Source of the DNA: Bacteroidota bacterium
Lineage (GTDB): Bacteria; Bacteroidota; Ignavibacteria; Tepidaquicellales; Tepidaquicellaceae
DNA length: 64,000 nt
Direction of reading: 5' to 3'
Assembly: GCA_018266835.1 (NCBI GenBank)
Contig: JAFDZP010000002.1
Coordinates: 1,525,302-1,589,301, forward strand
Position 1 is the first letter of the stretch. Each line of letters begins with the position of its first letter. Both the position numbers and the translations under genes were made by a program. Below the pieces are notes generated by a model. That model ran no database searches, was not told the origin of the DNA, and saw only the letters and a program-made list of their open reading frames with translations. Of this stretch, positions 46,252-55,088 are shown piece after piece.

Positions 46252-46352
46252 AATTTCAAATTTCAGATGTTAAATTTCAAATGTTCAGAGTTAATTTAAA
46301 TGAATTATGTTATGGTAGTACATTTGAAATCTGAAATTTTAAATTTGAAATT
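46252..46352. repeat. Inverted repeat upstream of glgA and the T9SS gene
   Basis: AATTTCAAATTT (46252-46263) and AAATTTGAAATT (46341-46352) are complementary, with inner partner words ACATTTGAAATCTGAAATTT. The element sits in the divergent promoter region (46186-46420) and resembles the repeat at 44645. Confidence 0.5.
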
Positions 46353-46420
46353 CTATAATCATTTCATTCTGTTTTTTTTGCTGTATATTTTATACTTTAA
46401 CATCAATCAATCCCATTATT

Positions 46421-48172
46421 ATGAAACAAAGTATAACAACAAAAATATTAATTGTAATACCGGTATTTTTTCTTTTATTTATTTCAAATTCCTATGCGCA
46501 ATGGAGCGCAGATCCAAATGTAAATCTGCCGGTTTGCGTACAAACCGGAGAACAAGTTTTACCCAAAATTGCGGCGCTGCCCGATGGCGGATGTTATATC
46601 TCATGGTTTGATAGCAGAAGCGGAAGCTATGCTGTCTATGTTCAAAGATATAATGCTGCCGGTGTAGCGCAATTTGCAGCTAACGGTTTGCTTGTAAGTA
46701 ATAACCCGCAGAGCACATCGCTGGTAGATTACGATATGATTGCCGATGACAGCAGCAACTGTATCGTAGCTTTTACCGATACAAGAGCGGGTGGACAAAT
46801 AATTCCTTACATCTATAAAATTTCTCCGGCAGGAACGATGTTATGGGGGGCAAATGGAATTTCTCTTAACAGCCAGACAACTGTATATCAGGCAAATCCT
46901 AAATTAGCAAAGTGTACAGATAACAGTATCTGGGTAACATGGATTTATACATCAACACCCAGAGTTGCAAAGTATCAGAGAATTTCTCCCGGAGGTGTAA
47001 AACAATTTGCCGCTGACGGACTCTCAATTTCAGGAACAGGAAGTGAAACTATAGATTTTCCTGCAGCTATAGGCTCAGATAACGGAAGCGTTATTATGAT
47101 GTTCATAGGATATACAGGAAGTTTTATTTCTCCTTCAAATTATAAAATTTATACACAGAAGTTTTCTTCAACAGGAACTTCAGTCTGGCATCCTACCTAT
47201 GATACAGTTTATGCATTAGGTGCAGGTTCGGGATTCAATCCTCCTTTTATTTACTCAGATGGAAACAACGGAGCACTGTATAGCTGGAATGATGCAAGAA
47301 GCGGAGGCGGAGCAACTTCATATGTACAAAGATTCAACTCAGCAGGTACAAGACTTTTTCCATTAAACGGAAGCGCAGGCAACACTACACCAGGAATGGT
47401 AAGAAATACTCAGCAGGCATGTTTTAATACTACAACAGGGGAAACGTTTTTATTCTGGAAGGAAGCAAACAGCGGACAGACACAATTTTCATTGGTAGGG
47501 CAAAGATTTAATGCGGCAGGGGACAGACAATGGACTGATGCAGGGCTTACAATAATTCCTATGGGACCCGGTTCTTTTTCAACATTAACAACTCAGGCAG
47601 TTGATACCAATGCAGTCCTGTACATCAATGATGCAGTATTCGGCGGAACTGATAACACCATTAAAGTGGCTAAGTTTAACAGAAACGGCACAATAGCTTG
47701 GAACGGCGGCGTACTTAAAACAATTAGTCCAACAACAGGCGCAAAATCCAGAATAGATGCAAGAATAACTGTAAATAAAATGAGTATAGTTGTATGGTCA
47801 GATTCAAGAAACGGCGCACCTGATATCTATGCACAGAATGTGAACAACAACGGAACACTAGGCGGACCGTCAGGCGTTAACCAGATTTCTTCCGAAATTC
47901 CGAACGCATTCGGATTAAAACAAAATTATCCTAATCCGTTCAACCCAACAACCAATATTGTTTACAGTTTAAAAACAAATTCAGTAGTGATGCTGAAGGT
48001 TTTCAATATGCTCGGTAAAGAAGTTGCTGCAATAGGTTTAGGTAATCAAAATGCCGGCAGCTACTCTTATACACTTGATGCAGGGAAATTAAATTTATCA
48101 AGCGGAATTTATTATTACACAATACAGGCAGGTGAGTTTAAGGATACAAAGAAAATGATGTTAGTGAAGTAA
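46421..48172 (+). CDS. Secreted T9SS cargo protein, propeller-like
   Basis: The 583-residue protein has a signal peptide (ILIVIPVFFLLFISNSYA, then QWS), repeats of the type WFDSRSGSYAVYVQRYNAAG, WNDARSGGGATSYVQRFN, and VWSDSRNGAPDIYAQ spaced about 60-100 residues apart, suggesting a multi-bladed beta-propeller, and a C-terminal T9SS type A domain (NYPNPFNPTTNIVYSLKTNS ... KKMMLVK). Start is at the ATG just before the signal peptide. No enzyme motif is seen. Confidence 0.86.
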   Translation: MKQSITTKILIVIPVFFLLFISNSYAQWSADPNVNLPVCVQTGEQVLPKIAALPDGGCYISWFDSRSGSYAVYVQRYNAAGVAQFAANGLLVSNNPQSTSLVDYDMIADDSSNCIVAFTDTRAGGQIIPYIYKISPAGTMLWGANGISLNSQTTVYQANPKLAKCTDNSIWVTWIYTSTPRVAKYQRISPGGVKQFAADGLSISGTGSETIDFPAAIGSDNGSVIMMFIGYTGSFISPSNYKIYTQKFSSTGTSVWHPTYDTVYALGAGSGFNPPFIYSDGNNGALYSWNDARSGGGATSYVQRFNSAGTRLFPLNGSAGNTTPGMVRNTQQACFNTTTGETFLFWKEANSGQTQFSLVGQRFNAAGDRQWTDAGLTIIPMGPGSFSTLTTQAVDTNAVLYINDAVFGGTDNTIKVAKFNRNGTIAWNGGVLKTISPTTGAKSRIDARITVNKMSIVVWSDSRNGAPDIYAQNVNNNGTLGGPSGVNQISSEIPNAFGLKQNYPNPFNPTTNIVYSLKTNSVVMLKVFNMLGKEVAAIGLGNQNAGSYSYTLDAGKLNLSSGIYYYTIQAGEFKDTKKMMLVK

Positions 48173-48215
48173 AATAAGGTTTCAAAATTTAACACTACTT
48201 TTATCATGCTCGGCA

Positions 48216-48368
48216 CCCCTCCGTTTCAGGGAGGGGGCATTGATAAAAAGAAAATTACAGACACCATATGTTCCCCTCCTTACCAAGGAGGGGCTAGGGG
48301 TGGTTTAACGAAGAATATGAATTCTGTTATACATTAAACCCCCCTCTAATACCCCCTTGTTAAGGGGG
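48216..48368. repeat. Cluster of GC-rich palindromes
   Basis: Three hairpins in AT-rich surroundings: CCCCTCC/GGAGGGG (48216-48222, 48230-48236), CCCCTCCTT/AAGGAGGGG (48273-48281, 48285-48293) and CCCCCTT/AAGGGGG (48352-48358, 48362-48368). The words GGGGCTAGGGGTGGTTTAA and TTAAACCCCCCTCTAATA also pair. This is a REP-like element of a kind common between genes in many bacteria. Confidence 0.7.
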
Positions 48369-48393
48369 AGAACCTTACTTGAATATCCTGACA

Positions 48394-49005
48394 ATGCTAT
48401 TACAGATTCACCCTGATAATCCCGATGAAAGAAAAATAAAACAAGTCGTGGAGTGCCTGAAAAACGGCGGAGTAATAATTTATCCTACAGATACGGTTTA
48501 CGGAATTGGCTGCGATATTTATAATACCAAAGCAGTTGAAAAAATATGCAGGATAAAAAATTTAAATATAAAAAAGACAGATTTTTCAATAGTGTGTTAT
48601 GATTTAAGCAATCTCTCACACTTTGTGATGCCGATAGACACTTCTGTTTACAGAATGCTGAAAAAAAATCTTCCGGGACCGTTTACATTCATTATGAATG
48701 CAAACAATACCGTACCGAAACTTTTTCAGAGCAAGAAAAAAACTGTCGGGATAAGAATTCCCGATAATAATATCTGCAGAACTATTGTTCAGGAACTCGG
48801 CAATCCGATTATGACTTCTTCTATCACAGAAGAAAATGATTTTAAAGATTACCCTAATGACCCTGAATTAATTTATGAGAAGTACGGGAACCTCGTTGAT
48901 ATAGTAATTGACGGAGGAACAGGAGGAAAAACTCCTTCCACAATTGTTGACTGCACAGATGATGATGTAACTGTAATAAGAGAGGGCAAAGGAGTACTCT
49001 CTTAA
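48394..49005 (+). CDS. L-threonylcarbamoyladenylate synthase-like (YrdC/YciO/Sua5 family)
   Basis: The 203-residue protein (from the ATG at 48394; a TTG at 48379 would add five residues) matches the YrdC/YciO fold: HPDNPDERKIKQVVECLKNG, GVIIYPTDTVYGIGCDIYN, KTDFSIVCYDLSNLSHF, LPGPFTFIMNA, VGIRIPDN and IDGGTGGKTPSTIVDC. It is closer to the YciO subgroup by its LQIHPDNP start. The family makes threonylcarbamoyl-AMP for t6A37 of tRNA; YciO members are less certain in this activity. TrmO, which methylates t6A, is encoded at 52663. Confidence 0.87.
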   Translation: MLLQIHPDNPDERKIKQVVECLKNGGVIIYPTDTVYGIGCDIYNTKAVEKICRIKNLNIKKTDFSIVCYDLSNLSHFVMPIDTSVYRMLKKNLPGPFTFIMNANNTVPKLFQSKKKTVGIRIPDNNICRTIVQELGNPIMTSSITEENDFKDYPNDPELIYEKYGNLVDIVIDGGTGGKTPSTIVDCTDDDVTVIREGKGVLS

Positions 49006-49028
49006 TTTATTAATACCCTAACCAAAGT

Positions 49029-49802
49029 ATGAAAAAATATTTATTGTTTTTAGTTTTATCTTCGTTAACGATTTTTTACGGATGCTCAAACCGCGCATCT
49101 TACAACATTACTCTTTCGCCGCAAACGAATGAAGTAAGAGGGCTTGATTCTGTTATTATTAATGCACACATAACTAAAGATGCTTATCCGTTCATTCCTT
49201 CAAATGCATATGCAAGAAGCACCTGCGGAGAGATGTTTAAAATTACACCTGATTACAACAGCGCAGCGGATATACAATTTTATTTCAAAGGAAATTATGT
49301 TGATGAAAATTGTTTATCCGATATAACAGTAATAATTGCCAACGATACAAACGTACAGGGACATACGCAGGTAAAAGTTCTTCCTCCTGTTATAGGCGGA
49401 TACGTGAATACGCTTGATACCAACAGACCACAAGTGAAAATCACTCCCGATGTAATCGACTTAAAAAATAAATATTTCAAGTGGCAGTATCAGATTGATC
49501 TGGTAAGTTATTTTATATCGAATCATATTACAAAGATAGAAATTACTTCACCTGCGCAGTTTACAAATCTTAGAGTGATAAATACTTCGTTCGGAATCAA
49601 AGTGAAAATTGTTTCTGAAGACGGAAACAAAAAATGGATTATCACTCCTGAAAATCCTGACGTGAAAAATTTGAACAAAGTATTGCTTGAAGCGGAAAGT
49701 AACGGTACATCAGGCGGAAGAGTATTATTCAAAGTTTTTGATAAGGACGGAAACTCAACTGAAGATCTGCAGGTAACGGGTCCTAACTTCGGCTCTAAAT
49801 AA
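49029..49802 (+). CDS. Lipoprotein of unknown function
   Basis: The 257-residue protein has a lipoprotein signal (FLVLSSLTIFYGC, lipid Cys19) and a beta-rich body with an Ig-like N-terminal part (EVRGLDSVIINAHITKDAYP) and a C-terminal part ending in GRVLFKVFDKDGNSTEDLQV. No family is recognised. It follows the YrdC-type gene by 23 bases and precedes the TPR gene by 15 bases, so the three are probably one operon. Confidence 0.75.
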   Translation: MKKYLLFLVLSSLTIFYGCSNRASYNITLSPQTNEVRGLDSVIINAHITKDAYPFIPSNAYARSTCGEMFKITPDYNSAADIQFYFKGNYVDENCLSDITVIIANDTNVQGHTQVKVLPPVIGGYVNTLDTNRPQVKITPDVIDLKNKYFKWQYQIDLVSYFISNHITKIEITSPAQFTNLRVINTSFGIKVKIVSEDGNKKWIITPENPDVKNLNKVLLEAESNGTSGGRVLFKVFDKDGNSTEDLQVTGPNFGSK

Positions 49803-49817
49803 ATTTTAGTTTTATAA

Positions 49818-50687
49818 ATGGAAACTCAAACAGAATTTGACAAGCTGTGGGATTACAATAAACCCGCAGAGACTGAAAAGAAATTCAGGGAAGTTCTCTC
49901 GCAGACGAAAAAAGAAGATAACGTAGAATATTATCTTCAGCTCCTTACACAGATTGCAAGAACTCTTGGACTTCAGATGAAGTTTGAGGAAGCCCATGCA
50001 GTTTTAGATGACGTTGAAAAGCAGCTGAAGCCCGAAATGATTACAGCACGCATTAGATATAATCTTGAAAGAGGCAGAGCATTTAATTCCTTTGGAAATA
50101 AAGATAAAGCGATTCATTATTTCCTTGATGCGTATCATCTGGCTATGGAAAACAATGCCGACTTCTACACAATAGATGCTGCGCATATGCTTGGCATTGC
50201 TGAAAGCCACGATGCTGCGCTTAACTGGAATGAAATTGCAATAGAGCTTATAGAAAAAACTACCAATGAAAGAGCAAAAGGATGGCTCGGTTCATTGCTG
50301 AATAATACAGGCTGGACATATTTTGATAAAGGTGATTACGAAACTGCAATGGAGTATTTCAGAAAAAATGTTGTGTATCATACTGAAAGAAATCATCCGG
50401 TACAGTTAAGAATAGCTAAATGGTGCGTTGCAAGAACTCTCCGCGCGCAAAATAAAATCGATGAAGCATTAAAAATGCAGAATGAAATTAAGGAGTATAT
50501 GGAAAGCACAGGCGATACCGGTGACGGATATGTGTACGAAGAACTTGGCGAGTTGTATCTTTTAAAAGAAGACAAAGAAAATTCTAAAACGAATTTTAAA
50601 ATTGCATACGAAAAATTATCACAGGATAAATGGCTGGCAGCAAATGAAAAAGAAAGATTGGAAAGAATGAAGAAGTTAAGCGAGTAA
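49818..50687 (+). CDS. TPR-repeat protein
   Basis: The 289-residue soluble protein is built of tetratricopeptide-type helix pairs (EKKFREVLSQTKKEDNVEYY, YNLERGRAFNSFGNKDKAI, LLNNTGWTYFDKGDYETAME, LGELYLLKEDKENSKTNFK). There is no signal peptide. Such repeats bind partner proteins; no enzymatic motif is present. Ends the rightward three-gene run at a strong terminator. Confidence 0.85.
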   Translation: METQTEFDKLWDYNKPAETEKKFREVLSQTKKEDNVEYYLQLLTQIARTLGLQMKFEEAHAVLDDVEKQLKPEMITARIRYNLERGRAFNSFGNKDKAIHYFLDAYHLAMENNADFYTIDAAHMLGIAESHDAALNWNEIAIELIEKTTNERAKGWLGSLLNNTGWTYFDKGDYETAMEYFRKNVVYHTERNHPVQLRIAKWCVARTLRAQNKIDEALKMQNEIKEYMESTGDTGDGYVYEELGELYLLKEDKENSKTNFKIAYEKLSQDKWLAANEKERLERMKKLSE

Positions 50688-50694
50688 AAAATTT

Positions 50695-50718
50695 GTGCCG
50701 GAGCAGTAACTCCGGCAC
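50695..50718. terminator. Bidirectional terminator between convergent operons
   Basis: GTGCCGGAG (50695-50703) pairs perfectly with CTCCGGCAC (50710-50718), A/T-rich on both sides, between the TPR gene and the leftward dipeptidase gene. Confidence 0.85.
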
Positions 50719-50728
50719 TAATAAAAAT

Positions 50729-51376
50729 TTATTTTATATCTTTAAATTTTACATCCATTACATCGTAATCTTCCCATCCGCGGTAATCGAAGTGCCACCA
50801 TTCAGTCGGCAGACCTTTAAATCCATACTTAATCATCACATCTTCTAAAATTTTTCTGTTCTTTATTTGTTCGTCCGTCAACTTCATATAATCTCTATGA
50901 GCTTTCTCGGTAAAGTCATCGTATTCAGTCGGCATTGAAAGTTCTTTCCCGTTTTTATCTACAAGAGTTAAATCAACTGCCATACCTCTGTTATGGCGTG
51001 AACCTTTCTTTGGGTCAGCCACGTATCTTTCATCCGGCATTATTTCCCAGAATATTCTTTGCACTGAGAGTGGTCTGTAAGCATCATAGACTTTTAATCC
51101 GAGTCCCATTGTTTTCAGCTCTTTCTGAACTGAATCAAGACTGTAAGCAGCGTCATCCACTAAAAATGCACGTGCTTCAGGATATACAACTTTCCCTGTA
51201 AAATTATTTTTTGTTGCGTAGCGGATATCAAGAAGTATGTGCGGATTCATTTTATTAAGCTCAATAAATACAAGCTGATTTTTGGTGAGGACTAATTCTG
51301 ATGTATCGCTCTGCGCGTAAGTAAATCCGGCTAAAAACAATATAAATACAATCAGTAATCTCTTTTTGCAGTTCAT
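50729..51376 (-). CDS. Exported D-alanyl-D-alanine dipeptidase (VanX/DdpX family)
   Basis: The 215-residue protein has a signal peptide (RLLIVFILFLAGFTYA) and the M15D signature: Arg101 in VYDAYRPLS, zinc ligands His128 and Asp135 in SRHNRGMAVDL, catalytic Glu192 and zinc ligand His195 in EWWHFDY. It hydrolyses D-Ala-D-Ala from peptidoglycan turnover. In vancomycin resistance VanX is cytoplasmic and accompanied by VanH/A; here there is a signal peptide and no such neighbours, so a periplasmic salvage role is more likely. Last gene of a six-gene operon. Confidence 0.88.
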   Translation of the reverse strand: MNCKKRLLIVFILFLAGFTYAQSDTSELVLTKNQLVFIELNKMNPHILLDIRYATKNNFTGKVVYPEARAFLVDDAAYSLDSVQKELKTMGLGLKVYDAYRPLSVQRIFWEIMPDERYVADPKKGSRHNRGMAVDLTLVDKNGKELSMPTEYDDFTEKAHRDYMKLTDEQIKNRKILEDVMIKYGFKGLPTEWWHFDYRGWEDYDVMDVKFKDIK

Positions 51377-51381
51377 GAATG

Positions 51382-52152
51382 TTAAATAAGATTTAAAGTT
51401 ATATATCCTGTAAGTATTAACCAGTAATACTGAATAACAACATACACGGCATATAAAAATAAAGTAGCCGCTATTGAAGGAATAATTTTGTTTGTGTAAA
51501 AATACCTGACTGCAAAAAACAGATAGATAAACGGAAGAACAAAAAGAATAAAATAATATGTGAAGTCACCCAATTTATCGGCAACACTTTCCAGCAAAGA
51601 AAGTATAAGACAGGCAGTAAAAAAATGAAGTGAAAATACCAGATGCTCTGCAATCACTCTTTTTTGTTTGAAAAAAATCAGAGAAAGAATAATAGTAAAA
51701 ACAACGACAACAATTAAAAAATAAAACGGGATTTTGCTGAAGTAGACAGAATTGAACTTTTCAATAAAAGCTTCTTTGCCCATATTTTTTTCAACCGAAA
51801 TCTTCTCTACTTTAGCCTGGAAAAAACTTAATTCCTCCAGCGGGAAACTATAATCATTCTTTGCAATGTACTGGCCAAGAAAAACGACAACAACACATGT
51901 AAACACAAAAAGCTTTAACGGCTTTACATAGCTTGCAATTCTTCCTTTTACGTATTCGGCGGATAAAAATCCCGGTCTGAACAATAAATATCTGAGCGTT
52001 CTGAAAACATTCGAATCAAACTTAAAAAAATCCTCGAAGAAATTGAAAATAAATTTGCTGATAGTTAGATCGTGAAGGGTGAACTTCTTCTGTCCGCAGT
52101 TTGAGCAGAATTTTCCGATTAGCGCTGCTCCGCAATTAGTACAGTTTGCCAA
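51382..52152 (-). CDS. DUF3667 membrane protein with zinc ribbon
   Basis: The 256-residue protein has an N-terminal zinc ribbon (CTNCGAALIGKFCSNCGQ, residues 4-21), the DUF3667 signature HDLTISKFIFNFFEDFF ... FRTLRYLLFRPGFLSAEYV, KGRIASYVKPLKLFVF, and five membrane helices. The family is common in Bacteroidota and functionally unassigned. It is 5 bases from both neighbouring genes, so is translated in a tight operon. Confidence 0.87.
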   Translation of the reverse strand: MANCTNCGAALIGKFCSNCGQKKFTLHDLTISKFIFNFFEDFFKFDSNVFRTLRYLLFRPGFLSAEYVKGRIASYVKPLKLFVFTCVVVVFLGQYIAKNDYSFPLEELSFFQAKVEKISVEKNMGKEAFIEKFNSVYFSKIPFYFLIVVVVFTIILSLIFFKQKRVIAEHLVFSLHFFTACLILSLLESVADKLGDFTYYFILFVLPFIYLFFAVRYFYTNKIIPSIAATLFLYAVYVVIQYYWLILTGYITLNLI

Positions 52153-52157
52153 GCTTT

Positions 52158-52649
52158 CTATCGCTCCCTGTAATATGTTATGAAATCGGTTGAGAAAAGA
52201 TTTGTAACACCTGCAGTCCGCAGCATAGTTACAATCTGCCCTCTGTGAAAAGTCGAGTGGTTCATGCAGTGCATAATTATTTCATAAAGCTTATTGGTAA
52301 ATCCCTGTCCTGCAATGTTGTGATAAAGAATGTCTGCATCAAAATCTTTTTCGTTTTTTTCATTAACTAAATTGATCATATCGAGTGATGCCTTGTGAAA
52401 CAAACCTACTGCCTCTTTAAAATTCCCATTAAAATTTTTTACAGGCCATTCGATTTTTGAACTGTCGCTTACTCTTAAAAACCATATCCATTCTGCTCCC
52501 CAGATATGGTATACAGTTTCCTTTATAGTTCTAAAACTTGAATCGATATCTTTTTCGAGTACTGAGTCATCCAGCGTGAGCAATAAATCACAGATTTTTT
52601 TGTTTGCCCAGTAATTGTAGTTTACATAGTCAGTTAAAATAGTTTTCAT
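52158..52649 (-). CDS. DinB-family protein
   Basis: The 163-residue protein has the DinB four-helix bundle with the metal-binding histidines: TVYHIWGAEWIWFLR (His about 48) and IMHCMNHSTFHRGQIVTML (His about 130 and 134). DinB proteins are metal-dependent and often damage-inducible or thiol transferases; this one's role is unknown. It lies 13 bases after trmO and 5 bases before the DUF3667 gene. Confidence 0.87.
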   Translation of the reverse strand: MKTILTDYVNYNYWANKKICDLLLTLDDSVLEKDIDSSFRTIKETVYHIWGAEWIWFLRVSDSSKIEWPVKNFNGNFKEAVGLFHKASLDMINLVNEKNEKDFDADILYHNIAGQGFTNKLYEIIMHCMNHSTFHRGQIVTMLRTAGVTNLFSTDFITYYRER

Positions 52650-52662
52650 TATTTATGTAAAT

Positions 52663-53130
52663 TTAATTCCAGTAATTTTTCATTATTTCATTTACCCAGT
52701 CAGGCTGCTTTACTTCTCCTTGGGGTAAAAAATCTTTAAAGACGGGTTTTATATCTATCACGGGAGTTCCGTTTATTGCATCAAGTCCTTTAACAAATAA
52801 AGTTTTATCTTTTACTTCAAGCAATTGGACGGTAGTTAATCCTAACTTGTTCGGTCTGTTCTTGGCTCTTTGTGAAAATATACCAACCTCAGGCAAGTGT
52901 TTTAAATTACGCGGATGCCTCGCTCCGGAAATTATTTTGGCGTCATCCACTTTATCGAAATAATATATTACTTCAAGATGCGAGAACTCTTCTATTCCTT
53001 TGATTGAATCTATTTCTATTTCATCGTTTAACTCAATCCTGCTTACAACTTCTCCCCAGTTATCGTCTTCAATTTCTGTTCTTTCGTTGAATATTTTTCC
53101 TATGGGATTTAGAATTATCTCCGCGCTCAT
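52663..53130 (-). CDS. trmO: tRNA (t6A37) N6-methyltransferase TrmO
   Basis: The 155-residue protein matches the TrmO/UPF0066 fold, a SAM-dependent methyltransferase acting on threonylcarbamoyladenosine at tRNA position 37: NPIGKIFNERTEI, GIEEFSHLEVIYYFD, ARHPRNLKHLPEVGIFSQRA, KNRPNKLGLTTVQLLEV and LDAINGTPVIDIKP. Eleven bases downstream of the kinase gene. Confidence 0.88.
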   Translation of the reverse strand: MSAEIILNPIGKIFNERTEIEDDNWGEVVSRIELNDEIEIDSIKGIEEFSHLEVIYYFDKVDDAKIISGARHPRNLKHLPEVGIFSQRAKNRPNKLGLTTVQLLEVKDKTLFVKGLDAINGTPVIDIKPVFKDFLPQGEVKQPDWVNEIMKNYWN

Positions 53131-53141
53131 TTATAAAGAAT

Positions 53142-55070
53142 TTATAATGGTCTTCCCGGCAATTTTACAAAAAATGATGCTCCTTTGCCGTGCTCGCTCT
53201 CAACCCAGACTTTGCCGTTATTCACATTTACCAATTTTTTTACAAGTGATAATCCTAATCCCGTACTTTCTTCTCCGCCGGTAGGCCGCGCGCTAAGCTT
53301 TGCAAATTTCTCAAATATTTTCTCCTTGTCCTTCATTGTTAATCCGGGACCTTCATCTTTTATTTCAGTTAATATGTATCCTTCTTTAAATGTATTTATT
53401 ATGTAAACGTTTTTATCTCTCGGTGAGTATTTTATTGCGTTTGAAATCAAATTAGAGAATACCGAGTTAAGCGAGTTCCTGTCTCCCATCAGTGAAAAAT
53501 CATTTTCAGAATTAAAATGAATTTTTATATTTTTATCTTCTGCTCTCATCTTGTAATCTTCTATCACTGAACTTATTATCGGAACAATGTTCAGCTGCTC
53601 GGGATGTACTTCAAGTTTACCGGATTCAACTTCATTAATTCTTAATAACAGCTTTAATATTTTTAAAACTTTTGTAGCTGACTGGTTTATAGAGGCTACG
53701 TACTCAAGCAGTTCTTCTTTATCTGTAGTATCTTTTTCGGCCAGGATTAAATCCGTTATTCCGTAAATGGCAGAGAGCGGGTCTCGTAAATCATGCGAGA
53801 TAATACTTATATAATGGTCCTTCTCTTCATTAAGCGAATCCAGCTTCTGAATCATCTGTTCAAGCTCAACATTCTTTTCTCTCGCAGCTTCGTATTCTTT
53901 TCTATTTTTTTCAGATTCGTACTGTGCTATTAAACCTTTGCTCTTTAGATGCGAATCTGTATTGAACAGCTCTCTTTCAAGGTCGTGAAAACTTTTGTAG
54001 TATCGTAATGCTTCTTCAAAATGAGATGTTGCTTCATTTAGTTCGGCAAGATGGAAAAGAGCAGACATTTTCATGTCTTTGATTTTTATCTCAGTAGTTA
54101 ACTCTATTGCCTGCTGTAAATATGCTTCTGCAACCGAATAATTTTTTAAATTAAGATGTGATACTCCGAGATTCAGATATGATGTAGCTTCTGTTTTTCT
54201 ATCGCCTATAGATTTTGTGATTTCAAGACACTCAAGAAATTTTTCGATTGCCTTATCTTCTTTCTTAAGAAAAGAAAAGATCGTTCCAATATTGTTAAGT
54301 ACATTTGCTTCGTCATCTTTTTTGTGAGTCATCTTTATCAGGTTCATAGACTCGTTAAAATAATCCAGTGCCTTGCCATAGTTTCCGAGTTCTTTATAAT
54401 TCATCCCTATGTTGTTCAGCACATTTGCTTCATCTGTTAACGAATTATCCCTGTCGATAAATTTTAAACTCTTAAAAAGATATTCGTTGGATTTTTTATT
54501 TTCACCGAGCGTACTGTACATAAGCCCGATATTGTTCAGTGTGTTGGCAACAGTTTTTCTATCGCCAAACTCCTCTTTCAACCCCAAACTTCTTAAGTAA
54601 TACTCAAGAGCCTTGGGGTAATTGTTGAGAAGTTTATAAACAATTCCGATATTATTCAGAGTAAGAGCTTCTGAAAGTTTATCGGGTAAATCTTTTTTTA
54701 TATTTAAAGATTTGAAATAAAACTCAAGGCAGGTCTGATAATTGCTGAGGGACTGGTTTATATTTCCAATCCAGTGATATATTTCGGCTTCGTATTTTTT
54801 ATTCTGAAAAGCTAATGCGGGTGACAAAGCTTCATAAAATTTCTGCATAGCAAGGTCATACTCAGATAATGCGTAGAGGCTCTCCCCCATAAGCATCAGA
54901 GATTTTATCCTTCCTTCATCGAAGTCATTTTTATTCGCAAGGTCATAAGTATCCTGAGCCGAAACCAGGGCCTTCCTTGGATTCGATTTCGTCAAATCCT
55001 TGTACGAATCTATTAAATTTGAAACTTCGTTATTATTCATGTATGAAATGTTTCCCGCTAAAACTTCCAT
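53142..55070 (-). CDS. Soluble TPR-containing histidine kinase
   Basis: The 642-residue protein has no membrane segment. Residues about 15-365 are TPR repeats with a regular 40-residue period (ANVLNNIG, TLNNIGIVY), then a coiled coil (about 375-418), the dimerisation/phosphoacceptor domain with HDLRDPLSAIYGITDLIL (phosphorylated His426) and an HATPase domain with N box NLISNAIKYSP, DEGPGLTMKDKEKIFEKF and STGLGLSLVKKLV. TPR kinases of this kind sense cytosolic partners. No response regulator gene is in the window. It begins 18 bases after the MutS-like gene. Confidence 0.93.
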   Translation of the reverse strand: MEVLAGNISYMNNNEVSNLIDSYKDLTKSNPRKALVSAQDTYDLANKNDFDEGRIKSLMLMGESLYALSEYDLAMQKFYEALSPALAFQNKKYEAEIYHWIGNINQSLSNYQTCLEFYFKSLNIKKDLPDKLSEALTLNNIGIVYKLLNNYPKALEYYLRSLGLKEEFGDRKTVANTLNNIGLMYSTLGENKKSNEYLFKSLKFIDRDNSLTDEANVLNNIGMNYKELGNYGKALDYFNESMNLIKMTHKKDDEANVLNNIGTIFSFLKKEDKAIEKFLECLEITKSIGDRKTEATSYLNLGVSHLNLKNYSVAEAYLQQAIELTTEIKIKDMKMSALFHLAELNEATSHFEEALRYYKSFHDLERELFNTDSHLKSKGLIAQYESEKNRKEYEAAREKNVELEQMIQKLDSLNEEKDHYISIISHDLRDPLSAIYGITDLILAEKDTTDKEELLEYVASINQSATKVLKILKLLLRINEVESGKLEVHPEQLNIVPIISSVIEDYKMRAEDKNIKIHFNSENDFSLMGDRNSLNSVFSNLISNAIKYSPRDKNVYIINTFKEGYILTEIKDEGPGLTMKDKEKIFEKFAKLSARPTGGEESTGLGLSLVKKLVNVNNGKVWVESEHGKGASFFVKLPGRPL

Positions 55071-55088
55071 CTCGGTAAAATACGAATT

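Noticed and set aside
46300-46611. 103-codon frame starting before the T9SS gene
   Set aside because: It spans an inverted repeat and then reads the T9SS gene in a wrong frame.
50729-51376. Vancomycin-resistance cluster based on the VanX-like gene
   Set aside because: No vanH, vanA or vanRS homologue is present and the protein has a signal peptide, which fits a periplasmic dipeptidase.
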